Origin: VAZQ01 sp963771845 | Lineage (GTDB): Bacteria > Pseudomonadota > Alphaproteobacteria > Rhizobiales > Xanthobacteraceae | Reading direction: 5' to 3' | Assembly (NCBI GenBank): GCA_963771845.1 | Contig: CAVYVC010000009.1 | Coordinates: 166,154-230,153, forward strand | Length of the DNA stretch: 64,000 bases | Shown here: piece by piece, positions 17,660-26,059 of the stretch | Layout: each line of letters opens with the position of its first letter | Numbering within the stretch: the first letter of the stretch is position 1 | Position numbers and translations under genes: made by a program | The notes under the pieces: generated by a model | What the model was told of the DNA's origin: nothing | What the model saw: only the letters and a program-made list of their open reading frames with translations | Databases searched by the model: none

Positions 17660-18652
17660 ATGCAATTCGATCACTTGAAACGGCGCGAGTTCATCACGTT
17701 GCTCGGCGGAGCGGTGGTATGGCCGCTTGCGGCGCGCGCGCAGCAGGCGGGGAAGCTGCGGACCATCGGGTTCTTGGGCCAAAGTACGCGTTCGGCCGCT
17801 AGCGAATGGGTCGCCGCTTTTGTGCAGCGACTGCGCGAACTCGGTTGGATCGAGGGTCGCAACGTCGCGACCGAGTATCGCTGGGCGGAGGGACGCGAGG
17901 AGCGCTTCGCCGAGATCGCGGCCGAGTTCGTCGGGCTCAAGGTCGATATCATCGTCACGTCGGGAACCCCACACGTCCTCGCGGCAAAGCAGGCAACATC
18001 AGTCATCCCAATCGTCTTCGCGGCCGCGGGGGACCCGGTCGGCACCGGCCTGGTCGCCAGTTTGGCGCGACCGGGCGGCAACGCTACCGGCCTATCGGCT
18101 CAGTCGACCGATCTTGCTGGCAAGCGGCTGGAAATTTTGCGTGAGGTTGTGCCGGGCCTCCGCCGACTGGCGATCCTGGCCAATGTGGGTAATCCTGCCG
18201 CCACGCTGGAGATGAATGAGGTCCAGGCAGCGGCCCGCACGCTCGGCCTCGAAGTCATCCCATTAGAAATCCGGCGAGGCGAAGACATCGCGCCCGCCTT
18301 CGAGGCTCTCAAAGGCCGCGCGGAGGCACTTTATGTCGTTATCAACTCGCTCGTAAACGCCAGCCGGATTCGCATCAACACCTCGGCGCTGGGCGCGCGA
18401 CTGCCGACGATGCACGGCTCTCGGGATTACGTCGAAGCGGGAGGTCTGATGTCCTATGGACCGAACACCCCGGACCTGTTCCGGCGCGCCGCCGACTTTG
18501 TCGACAAGATTTTGCGCGGGGCGAAGCCGGGCGATATTCCGGTCGAGCAGCCAACCAAATTTGATTTCGTTGTGAACCTGACGACCGCCAAGGCCCTCGG
18601 CCTCGAAGTGCCCCCGACGCTGCTCGCGCTGGCCGACGAGGTCATCGAATAA
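17660..18652 (+). CDS. ABC_sub_bind periplasmic substrate-binding protein
   Basis: Intact, 330 residues from ATG 17660 (MQFDHLKRREFITLLGGAVV), chosen because the same MQFxHLKRR start occurs in the copy at 47856-48857. Tat signal KRREFITLLGG..WPLAARAQQ, then TIGFLGQSTRS, NVATEYRWAEGREERFAEIA, FVGLKVDIIVTSGTPHVLAA, GLVASLARPGGNATG, MHGSRDYVEAGGLMSYGPNT and LLALADEVIE. Ligand unknown; no transporter genes are adjacent. It overlaps the next, broken copy by one base (TAATG). Confidence 0.88.
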   Translation: MQFDHLKRREFITLLGGAVVWPLAARAQQAGKLRTIGFLGQSTRSAASEWVAAFVQRLRELGWIEGRNVATEYRWAEGREERFAEIAAEFVGLKVDIIVTSGTPHVLAAKQATSVIPIVFAAAGDPVGTGLVASLARPGGNATGLSAQSTDLAGKRLEILREVVPGLRRLAILANVGNPAATLEMNEVQAAARTLGLEVIPLEIRRGEDIAPAFEALKGRAEALYVVINSLVNASRIRINTSALGARLPTMHGSRDYVEAGGLMSYGPNTPDLFRRAADFVDKILRGAKPGDIPVEQPTKFDFVVNLTTAKALGLEVPPTLLALADEVIE

Positions 18653-19637
18653 TGAGGCGCCGTGAGTTCATCACGCTGCTCGGCGGCGCGGCTGCGTGGC
18701 CGCTTGCGGCGCGTGCGCAGCAGGCGGAGCGGGTGCGCAAGGTGGGCGTGCTGATAAATTCGACTGCCACTCCCGAACAGCGGGCCAACCTCGCCGCATT
18801 TCAGCAAACGCTGCAGCAATTGGGCTGGACCGTCGGCCGCAACGTGCAGATGGATATCCGCTTGGCTGAAGGCGATCCCCGGCGAAACTCGCAGACACGC
18901 GAGCGAGTTGGTCGCACTGGCTCCGGACGTCATTGTTGCGGCCGGCGCTGCCGGGATGCCGCCGTTACTGCAGGCGAGTGCCACCATACCGATCGTGTTC
19001 AACAGTGTTGCCGACCCGGTCGGCGCCGGCTACGTCAAGAGCATGGCGCGGCCGGGCGGCAATGCCACCGGCTTCATTCAATTCGAATACAGCTTGAGCG
19101 CGAAATGGCTGTGACCCTCAAAGAGATTGAGCCGCGCCTCACGCGAGTGGCGGTTCTGCGGGATGCCACCGTGGCATCCGGGATCGGCCAGTTCGCCGTC
19201 ATCCAGTCGGTGGCGTCGTCGCTCGGGGTCGGAGATGAGCGCCATCGACGTGCGCGACCCCGGCGAGATCGAGGGCCGACATCGCGGATTGGCGCGCGCC
19301 GGCCATGGAGGCCTGATTCTGCCAGGCAGCGCGTTGGCAGTCGTTCACCGAGAACTCGATCATCACGCTGGCGGCCCGGCACGAGCTGCCGGCGATCTAT
19401 CTACGGGCGCGAGTTCGTCACGCCGGCGGCCTGATCTCCTACGGCTACGATGACATCGATCAATACAGACGTTCGGCCGGCTACGTCGATCGCATCCTCA
19501 AGGGCGAGAAGCCGGCCGACCTGCCGGTGCAGGCTCCGACCAAATACGAACTGGTGATCAACCTCAAGACTGCCAAGGCGCTCGGCCTCGAGGTGCCGCC
19601 GATGCTGCTCGCCCGCGCTGACGAGGTGATCGAGTAG
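18652..19637 (+). pseudogene. ABC_sub_bind gene with several frameshifts
   Basis: The family signature is spread over three frames. Frame one gives MRRREFITLLGGAAAWPLAA to about 18895. Another gives ELVALAPDVIVAAGAAGMPP to KSMARPGGNATGF (about 18900-19110). The first resumes with LKEIEPRLTRVAVLRDATVA. The last gives AGGLISYGYDDIDQYRRSAG and the terminal LLARADEVIE up to 19637. At least four indels are needed. Closest visible relative is the broken copy at 46907-47859 (shared AGYVDRILKGEKPADLPVQA and PTKYELVINLKTAKALGL). Clearly dead. Confidence 0.9.
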
Positions 19638-19833
19638 CCGGTGCAAATTTGCTGCACCGCATATGTCGCTTCCTGGCACGAGCCTGCCGGGCGGTAATGT
19701 CCGCGTTGACGGAGAAGTCTTGGAGGGTAAGCGGACCATTCTCGACCATTGGAAGTCCGACCATCCGTACCCCTCTTCCAGAGTAACAGCCTTCACCGTT
19801 ACGATGCCCTCTCCTGGGCCTGGGGTTTGGAAC

Positions 19834-20704
19834 ATGAAGCGGCGCGAATTTCTCAGTGTGCTCGGCGGCGCAACGGCATGGCCACTCGCCGCGCGCGCGC
19901 AGCAGCCGGCGATGCCGGTGATCGGATTTGTCGGCAGTGGATTGCCTGACCAGTTCGCAAACCGGGTAGACGCCTTCCGCCAAGGCCTGAGCGAAGCCGG
20001 CTACATTGTGGGCCAGAACGTGGCGATCGAACATCGTTGGGCGGAGGGTCACTCCGATCGACTGCCCGCGTTGGCGGCCGATCTGGTTCAGAGTCAGGTT
20101 GCAGTGATTGCGACGGCCGACACCCCCTCGGCAATTGAGGCCAAAGCGGCAACCACGACGATACCGATCGTCTTTTCACTTGCGAGCGACCCGGTCCAAC
20201 TCGGCCTCGTCGCCAGCCTCAACCGACCGGGCGGCAACCTCACGGGCGTAACCACGTTAGGCGTGGAGGTAGGGCCGAAGCAGCTGGAGCTGGCGCACGA
20301 GCTGGTACCCACGGCGACCCTCCTTGCCCTGCTCGTCAACCCGACTGACGGCAACCTTGGCCCAACTGCGAGCCGGCGCGCTCGTGATCGAACCCGATGC
20401 ATTGTTCGGTACCCGGAGCGAACAGCTCGCTGCACTGACGGCACGCCACGCGGTGCCTACGATCTCCCCGTATCGAGAGTTTGTCGCAGCCGGTGGCCTG
20501 ATGAGCTACGGAGGCAGTACTAAGGACACCTACCGTCTGGCCGGCGTCTATGTCGGCCGCATTCTCAGAGGTGAAAAACCAGGCGACCTACCCGTCCAGC
20601 AGTCCACGAAAGTCGAGCTGGTGATCAACATGAAGACGGCAAAGGCGCTTGGCCTAACCTTCCCAATCACGCTGCTCGGTCGCGCCGACGAGGTGTTTGA
20701 ATGA
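19834..20704 (+). pseudogene. ABC_sub_bind gene with internal deletion
   Basis: The first frame starts MKRREFLSVLGGATAWPLAA and is normal through GLVASLNRPGGNLTGVTTLG and LALLVNPTDGN (about 20352). The following frame picks up at LAQLRAGALVIEPDALFGTR and continues to LLGRADEVFE. The segment that normally joins them (about 40 codons, equivalent to SP-R-x-AARTLGLEL...LRASTERD) is missing and the frame changes, so a deletion occurred near 20345-20360. Its stop overlaps the start of the next truncated copy (TGATG). Confidence 0.88.
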
Positions 20705-21165
20705 TGAAGCGGCGCAAGTTCATCGAATTGATTCCTGCGGTGGCATTGGTGTTGTCGCACACGGCGCGCGCGCAGCAAGCCGTGCAGATGCGCCGGATCG
20801 GTGTGCTCATGAACACGGCCGCGGACGATCCACGCGCTCAAGCCGGACTGACGGCGTTCCAACAAGTCCTACAACAATTGGGCTGGAGCGACGGCCGCAA
20901 TGTGCGGATCGACCCCCGCTGGGGCGCGAACGACGTCGACCGTGATCGCAGATACGCGGCGGAACTGGTCGCGCTCGCGCCGGACGCCATCCTGGCCGCT
21001 GGCACCCTGAGCGTGGCGGCGTTGCAACATCTCACCCGCACCTTGCAGGTCGTGTTCGTGGACGTCTCCGATCCGGTCGGCGCCGGCCTCGGATCGGAAA
21101 CGTCGGCCTTTTCCGAACGAACCACCTTCACCCGCCCTTCGACAACTTGCGGTCGCGCCGCTTAA
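20701..21165 (+). pseudogene. ABC_sub_bind gene, 3'-truncated
   Basis: Starts MMKRRKFIELIPAVALVLSH with an atypical signal core and continues through RIGVLMNTAADDPRAQAGLT, WSDGRNVRIDPRWGAND and VVFVDVSDPVGAGLG (to about 21093). After that the frame runs through sequence that belongs to the PhaR-like gene on the other strand. The whole C-terminal lobe is missing, so a rearrangement joined this copy to the PhaR fragment. Confidence 0.82.
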
Positions 21166-21520
21166 TCCTGTCGGCCCTCAACTGCCTGGGAAACTTCTCC
21201 CGCTTGCGGATGGGCGCTTCGATCGAGACTTTGAGATAGCGTGGCACAAGCATCCGCTTGCTGTCGCCGTAGAAGCGGATGAGTTGGCGCAGGAGCGTTA
21301 TCGGCAGCAGGTTCTGCCCGCCCTTGTTCGCCTGTTCCAAGACGATCTGGGTTAAAACTGAGCGTGTGATGTCCTCGCCGGTCTCCGCATCGGATACGAT
21401 AAAGTCCTTGTCGGACTTGACCATTCCGGCGAGGTCTTTCAGCGTTAGATAGGTACCCCCATGATAGAGGCGTCGGTTGGAGTATTTCTTGACGACAATC
21501 GGCTCTTTGGACTTGGCCAT
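21128..21520 (-). CDS. PhaR-like polyhydroxyalkanoate synthesis regulator, C-terminally altered
   Basis: The N-terminal 85 residues match the PHB/PHA accumulation regulator DNA-binding domain: VVKKYSNRRLYHGGTYLTLK, DLAGMVKSDKDFIVSDAETG, EDITRSVLTQIVLEQANKGG, QNLLPITLLRQLIRFYGDSK. The remaining about 45 residues are very basic (KREKFPRQLRADRIKRRDRK) and unlike the usual Gln-rich helical C terminus, and the protein ends at the junction with a truncated binding-protein gene. PhaR represses phasin and PHA genes and senses PHA granules through its C terminus; this version could at most retain DNA binding. Start at ATG rather than the TTG nine bases upstream. Confidence 0.72.
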   Translation of the reverse strand: MAKSKEPIVVKKYSNRRLYHGGTYLTLKDLAGMVKSDKDFIVSDAETGEDITRSVLTQIVLEQANKGGQNLLPITLLRQLIRFYGDSKRMLVPRYLKVSIEAPIRKREKFPRQLRADRIKRRDRKLSKGG

Positions 21521-21959
21521 GGCTTTCAATGCTCGACGATGATGGGGCGAAAGGAGAAGGTGACGTCTTCCCCGGTTACCCGCTCGCTGGCCACGTCATT
21601 CTACTCGGCCTTTCCCAGATGGGCATTGTCACGTTAACCAAACTCTGCCGCACATGGTGCTGCGGGATGGGCTCGTTCAGGCATTGTCAACGTAACGCGG
21701 TGGATCGGGGATGAACTTAGTCTGCATGATCGCATTTGCCCCCACCGGTTTGAGGACCGCATCGCATCCTAGCTAGTCAAAAGGGCATTCCCCGTCAGCG
21801 GGTATGTGACCTATTTCGCAGTGTACCGGGAGACCCACGGAAGGTCGGCTTTTTGGCACTTGGCGTCTTTCGCTGCGGTGCACAAAATTCCGACGCGATT
21901 GGAGGTACTGCGGACATAGACTGGCCCCCGGCCCCGATCGCCTCCGAGGCTTATGACCC

Positions 21960-22096
21960 TGGCTGTGTGAAAACGTTGCGCGGTATGACTGCACCCGGAA
22001 TTTTGAGGCTCGTGGTCAGGTTCACAGCAAAAAAATGCAAAAATTCGTCCTGCGCTCGACATTACGACCAAATCAGATTTCGTTTTCGCACAGCCA
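21960..22096. repeat. MITE-like element, 137 bp with 16-base terminal inverted repeats
   Basis: Left end TGGCTGTGTGAAAACG (21960-21975) and right end CGTTTTCGCACAGCCA (22081-22096) are inverted repeats with one mismatch. The interior is AT-rich for this genome (two A-runs) and has no coding capacity. The same kind of terminus closes the IS relic at 15290, so it is probably a nonautonomous derivative of that IS type. No clear target duplication adjoins the ends. The rest of 21530-22197 shows no gene. Confidence 0.65.
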
Positions 22097-22127
22097 AGAC
22101 CCTAACCGGGCATCAACGAGTCAAATT

Positions 22128-22178
22128 TGCTGTGATGCAAAATACTACCCATTCAACGATGTGGTAGGGTGTAGTCTC
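22128..22178 (+). repeat. Leader block shared with 4484-4534
   Basis: GATGTGGTAGGGTGT and the preceding TGCTG-TGCA-AAAAC pattern match 4484-4534. Here it stands directly before the start codon of an ABC_sub_bind signal-peptide fragment. Confidence 0.6.
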
Positions 22179-22197
22179 CAGCAATGAGGGCGAGGCC

Positions 22198-23595
22198 GTG
22201 AAGCGACGGGAGTTCATAACGTCGCTCGGCGGCTCGGCTGCGTGGCCGCTCACGGCGCGCGCGCAGCAGCCGGGGGGTGCCGGTGAAACGGAAGCGGCTG
22301 ATTTGCCCGCAGGTCGTCGCGTCTCACTGTCCGGCGATTCCGGCGGCCTTGATTCGGTCAGCCCATCTTTCGATGTCGCTCCGCAGCAATTTTGCCAGGT
22401 ATTCGGGGCTCCTGTGCTCTGGCGCCGACACGCGCGTTCCGAGGTCTTGCATTCGCTCGCGCACGGACGGTGTGTCAAGTGCCTCAGACGTTGCTTGGTT
22501 GAGCCGGCGGACAATCGGCTCGGGCGTTCCCTTTGGGAAGAAAAAAGCGTTCCAGCCGTCGATGGCCACTTCTGTCAAGCCTTGCTCCCGGGCGGTCGCA
22601 ATGGCGCCGAGGCCGGCAACGACTCGCTGGTCATCAACGGAGGCACCGGCAACGACACCATCAACGCCTCGGGGCTCCCTGCCGGCCAGGTCAACCTCAC
22701 GCTCAACGGCGGAGATGGCAATGACACGATCGTCGGCAGCGCCGGCAACGATCTCGTCAACGGCGGGCACGGGAATGACGTGGCCCGGCTCGGGGCGGGC
22801 GACGATACCTTCGTGTGGAACCCGGGCGACGGCAGCGACGTGGTCGAGGGTCAGGCCGGCACCGACACGCTCGTATTCAACGGCGCCAACATCAACGAGA
22901 ACATGGCCATCTCGGCCAATGGCGGGCGGGCGACGCTCACCCGCGACATCGGCCTCGTCACCATGGACATGAACGGCGTCGAGACCATCGACATCAATGC
23001 TCGTGGCGGCGCGGACACCATAACGGTCAACGATTTGACCGGAACCGACGTGAAGCAGGTCGCCATCGATCTCGCCGGAACGCCGGGCACCAACGTGGGT
23101 GACGGTCAGGCGGACGCGATCGTCATCAACGGCACCAACGGCAACGACACCATCACGGTGGTCAACAACAACGGCGTGGTCACGATATCGGGCCTCGCCG
23201 CGGAGGTGACGATCTCCGGCTTCGATGCGAGCGATCGCATCGTGATCAATGGGCTCGGCGGTGACGACGTGATCGCGGCGTCCGGCCTGTCGGGCATCCA
23301 GCTCACCGCCAACGGCGGCGACGGTGACGACGTCCTGATAGGCAGCCCCGGCAACGACATCCTGACCGGCGGCGCAGGCGACGACGTGCTGATCGGCGGC
23401 GGGGGAATCGACACCCTCGACGGCGGGACCGGCAACAACATCGTCATCAACAGCGCCGTCGCCAACCCGAACGCCGCCTTGCTCGGCCAGTTTATGGCAT
23501 CGAGCTTCGTCCCGGCGGGCGATGGCCACGGTGCGATGCCGCTTGCTGATCCTCCTCCGAGCCAGCAGCCGTTGCTGACGCAGCCGCACGCCTGA
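22198..23595 (+). CDS. Chimeric ORF: ABC_sub_bind signal + antisense Bug fragment + RTX repeat protein
   Basis: 465 residues from GTG. Residues 1-25 are an ABC_sub_bind Tat signal (VKRREFITSLGGSAAWPLTA). Residues about 40-135 are the reverse strand of a TctC/Bug gene read in sense and show no family. From about residue 138 the ORF is an RTX protein with Ca-binding nonapeptides (GGTGNDTIN, GGDGNDTIV, GGAGDDVLIGGGG) and beta-rich spacers (VNLTLNGG, VVTISGLAAEVTISG), ending in a nonrepetitive tail with QPLLTQPHA. RTX proteins leave by type I secretion; the next gene is a damaged HlyB/HlyD. The true RTX N terminus is lost. If expressed, the product would carry a periplasmic export signal, which is unusual for an RTX protein. 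Confidence 0.82.
   Translation: MKRREFITSLGGSAAWPLTARAQQPGGAGETEAADLPAGRRVSLSGDSGGLDSVSPSFDVAPQQFCQVFGAPVLWRRHARSEVLHSLAHGRCVKCLRRCLVEPADNRLGRSLWEEKSVPAVDGHFCQALLPGGRNGAEAGNDSLVINGGTGNDTINASGLPAGQVNLTLNGGDGNDTIVGSAGNDLVNGGHGNDVARLGAGDDTFVWNPGDGSDVVEGQAGTDTLVFNGANINENMAISANGGRATLTRDIGLVTMDMNGVETIDINARGGADTITVNDLTGTDVKQVAIDLAGTPGTNVGDGQADAIVINGTNGNDTITVVNNNGVVTISGLAAEVTISGFDASDRIVINGLGGDDVIAASGLSGIQLTANGGDGDDVLIGSPGNDILTGGAGDDVLIGGGGIDTLDGGTGNNIVINSAVANPNAALLGQFMASSFVPAGDGHGAMPLADPPPSQQPLLTQPHA
22324..22605 (-). pseudogene. 3' fragment of a TctC/Bug-type binding protein gene
   Basis: On the minus strand the frame reads AREQGLTEVAIDGWNAFFFP, KGTPEPIVRRLNQATSEALD, VRERMQDLGTRVSAPEHRSP and RSDIERWADRIKAAGIAGQ followed by a stop. 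This is the conserved C terminus of tripartite tricarboxylate transporter binding proteins (compare the intact gene at 59935-60906). The 5' part is replaced by RTX sequence. It is embedded antisense inside the chimeric ORF. Confidence 0.85.
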
Positions 23596-23602
23596 CACGA
23601 CG

Positions 23603-25264
23603 ATGCCCTGGAGAACGCAAGTAAGCACGATAACAGCCAGCGCACGACCAGCCGATCCTGGTCTCGAAGCCCTCGTGACGATGCTGCGTCTCCGGGGCGT
23701 TACAGCCGATGCCGGGCAGCTCAGGCACCGGCTGGGAACGGACAAGATCGGCGCACCGGACATGCTCCGGTGCGCCAAAGACCTGGGACTCAAGGCACGC
23801 GCCTACCGGACCGACTGGTCGCGCCTTGCCAACACGCCCTTGCCTGCGATTGCGGCCCTGCGCGATGGCGGGTTCATGGTGGTCGCCAAGGCCGCCGAGG
23901 ACAAAGTTCTGGTCCAGTCGCCGCAGACAGCGCGGCCCGCTCTGATGACGCGAGCCGAGCTCATCGCGGTCTGGGACGGCCAGCTGATCGTAATGACCCG
24001 CCGCGCCGGATTGTCAGACATCACCGGCCGTTTCGACATCACCTGGTTTCTGGGGGCGATTAACAAATATCGACATCTCCTGGGAGAGGTGCTGATCGCG
24101 TCGTTCTTTCTGCAGCTGTTCGGTCTCATCTCACCGCTGTTCTTTCAGGTAGTCATCGACAAGGTGCTGGTACACCGGTCGTTGAGCACGCTCGACGTGC
24201 TGGCCGTCGGGCTGCTCGCGATCACGACTTTCGAAACGGTTCTCGGCATCTTGCGGACCTATCTGTTCGCCCACACCACCAACCGCATCGACGTAGAGCT
24301 CGGCGCGCGCCTGTTCCATCACCTGCTCGCTCTGCCGATGGCCTATTTCCAGGCACGGCGGGTCGGCGATTCGGTGGCGCGGGTGCGCGAGTTGGAGAAC
24401 ATCCGCAATTTCCTCACCAGCTCGGCGCTGACCCTCGTCATCGACCTGTTCTTCGCCTTCGTGTTCCTGGCGGTGATGTTCTTCTACTCTCCGCTGCTGA
24501 CCGCGATCGTGCTCGGCTCGTTTCCGTTCTACATCGCGATCTCAGCGGGGGCGACGCCGCTGTTCCGGCGGCGGCTGGACGAGAAATTCCGACGCGGCGC
24601 CGAGAACCAGGCCTTCCTGGTCGAGAGCGTGACCGGGATCGAGACGCTCAAGGCCATGGCGGTCGAGCCGCAGATGCAGCGCCGCTGGGAAGAGCAGCTC
24701 GCCGGTTACGTGGCTGCGAGCTTCCGGGTGCTGAGCCTCGGCAACACCGCGAGCCAGGTGGTGCAGCTCGTCAGCAAGATCGTCACCGCCGGCCTTCTCT
24801 ATTTCGGCGCCAAGCTGGTCATCGACGGCAGCCTGTCGGTGGGCGAGCTGGTGGCCTTCAACATCCTGGCCGGCCGGGTGAGCGCGCCGGTGCTGCGTCT
24901 CGCGCAGATCTGGCAGGACTTTCACCAGGCGCGCCTGTCGGTCTCGCGGCTCGGTGACATCCTCCTGCACGGCTGGGTTCTCAGTGTCTCCCAGGACGCC
25001 ATCGTGCGCGACCGGCAGCAGGACCGGTCCAGCGATCGCAATGCGAGGACGCAGAATGAGACCAGCGAGCCGAAGGGGCAGGAGCTGAACTACGGCGCGC
25101 GTATCTCGCTCGATCGCAGCGCAATGCGCATTGACGGGCGCACGGTCAATCTATCGCCAGGCATGGCCGTGACAGTGGAGATCAAGACCGGGAGCCGGCT
25201 CATTCTGAGCTATCTTTTGTCGCCGCTCATCCGGTACCGGCAGGAGATGCTCCGGGAACGCTGA
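23603..25264 (+). CDS. HlyB-type exporter membrane domain fused in frame to HlyD C terminus
   Basis: 553 residues. Residues about 15-125 form a C39-peptidase-like domain without a catalytic Cys (as in HlyB), with GVTADAGQLRHRLG and GLKARAYRTDWSRL. Residues about 150-450 are the six-helix ABC membrane domain (LFGLISPLFFQVVIDKVLVH, RVGDSVARVRELENIRNFL, AVEPQMQRRWEEQLAGYVA, SVSRLGDIL). At residue about 453 it switches to the HlyD membrane-fusion C terminus: HGWVLSVSQDAIVRDR, PKGQELNYGARISLDRSAMR, LSPGMAVTVEIKTGSR, YLLSPLIRYRQEMLRER. The whole ATPase domain and most of HlyD are gone. It sits seven bases after the RTX ORF. It cannot act as a normal exporter without an ATPase. Confidence 0.88.
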   Translation: MPWRTQVSTITASARPADPGLEALVTMLRLRGVTADAGQLRHRLGTDKIGAPDMLRCAKDLGLKARAYRTDWSRLANTPLPAIAALRDGGFMVVAKAAEDKVLVQSPQTARPALMTRAELIAVWDGQLIVMTRRAGLSDITGRFDITWFLGAINKYRHLLGEVLIASFFLQLFGLISPLFFQVVIDKVLVHRSLSTLDVLAVGLLAITTFETVLGILRTYLFAHTTNRIDVELGARLFHHLLALPMAYFQARRVGDSVARVRELENIRNFLTSSALTLVIDLFFAFVFLAVMFFYSPLLTAIVLGSFPFYIAISAGATPLFRRRLDEKFRRGAENQAFLVESVTGIETLKAMAVEPQMQRRWEEQLAGYVAASFRVLSLGNTASQVVQLVSKIVTAGLLYFGAKLVIDGSLSVGELVAFNILAGRVSAPVLRLAQIWQDFHQARLSVSRLGDILLHGWVLSVSQDAIVRDRQQDRSSDRNARTQNETSEPKGQELNYGARISLDRSAMRIDGRTVNLSPGMAVTVEIKTGSRLILSYLLSPLIRYRQEMLRER

Positions 25265-25465
25265 CAGGGGCTTGAAGCGACGGCCAGCTGTTGGATTCGG
25301 TTCGTTTGCCAAATTCGGTTTGCCAGAAGCTTAGCAAAAAAGGATGAAATGGATGAGCCCCTCTTTTCTCACAAACGAGATCATCCATCAAAGAACGTTC
25401 GCGGTGCTACGCACCTGCCAGCGACATTGAGGGCAGCACGGAGGTGGCACGCGCGATGAGCCCAG

Positions 25466-25587
25466 CAAAAAAGAGCCCTGGCCTTTGCGAACAGCCAGGG
25501 CTCCGATCTGCCAGCACCTTCTTTGGATCGGAGGGGCGCGGCGATCTCGCTTAGAGTGCCCCCAATTTCTCAGGGCGGTCGAGCGTC
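25466..25587 (-). ncRNA. Small-RNA-like unit A (terminator-ended repeat)
   Basis: Read on the minus strand: a GC-rich body starting near CGCTCGACCGCC, ending in a ten-base stem GAGCCCTGGC / GCCAGGGCTC followed by six T (25472-25467). It is the most divergent of four related units that lie in the same orientation between 25.46 and 26.19 kb. No reading frame is conserved among them. Confidence 0.5.
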
Positions 25588-25610
25588 CGTGCCACAAATG
25601 CTGGGTCACG

Positions 25611-25744
25611 GTAAAGAGCCCTGGCTTTTTTGAGGAGACCGGGGCTTCGGATCGAAGCGCCACAGGCCCTGTATCGGAAGCAACAGGAGCAACGGCTATC
25701 GTCAACGCATGTGCCTTGAAATCCAATGGCGCCGTCGAGGGGCA
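25611..25744 (-). ncRNA. Small-RNA-like unit B
   Basis: Minus-strand 5' end CCCCTCGACGGCG near 25743, shared with units C and D. The 3' end is an imperfect stem (AAGCCCCGG / GCCAGGGCTCTT) ending in a short T-run. Directly upstream on the minus strand, TTAACTTACGGTTAACTATG supplies an AT-rich promoter-like stretch with TTAACTAT. Confidence 0.5.
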
Positions 25745-25804
25745 TAGTTAACCGTAAGTTAATTTTGCGCTGGCGATTTTTGATCTTTCGCGCATCATGT
25801 TTGC

Positions 25805-25894
25805 ATGTCGTATCTTCTCGATCCCATCTGGATCGCTGCGTTCAGCTTATTGTTTCTGTGCGCCGGTGCGGCGTACATCGCCCTTAAAGCCTGA
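25805..25894 (+). CDS. 29-residue membrane peptide, hypothetical
   Basis: MSYLLDPIWIAAFSLLFLCA followed by GAAYIALKA: one hydrophobic helix with a short polar end, in size and layout reminiscent of small membrane subunits such as KdpF, although no kdp genes are near. It sits between small-RNA-like units B and C on the opposite strand. No strong ribosome site is visible, so confidence is limited. Confidence 0.35.
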   Translation: MSYLLDPIWIAAFSLLFLCAGAAYIALKA

Positions 25895-25908
25895 TCCGGG
25901 ATAAGCCG

Positions 25909-26040
25909 CAAAAAAAGAGCCCTGGCTGCAAACTAACCAGGGCTCTCGAGTTTGCCGCAGGCCCGTACACGCCAGAACGGGCGGCGGCGATCAGCCGGAT
26001 TTTTAGACTGCTCCGATTCGATAGCGCCGTCGAGGGGCCG
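25909..26040 (-). ncRNA. Small-RNA-like unit C
   Basis: Minus strand: CCCCTCGACGGCGCTATCG at the 5' end, an AGTCTAAAA segment, a hairpin GCCGC...CGTTCTGGCGTGTACGGG...GCGGC, then the terminator AGAGCCCTGG / CCAGGGCTCT (25946-25937 with 25925-25916) and seven T. The best terminator of the family. Confidence 0.6.
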
Positions 26041-26059
26041 CGCAATAAACGAGATCGCA

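Noticed and set aside
22606..23793. Long minus-strand frame over the RTX region
   Set aside because: Only its last 90 codons (22324-22605) are real Bug sequence; the rest is the antisense of Gly-Asp repeats and has no independent support.
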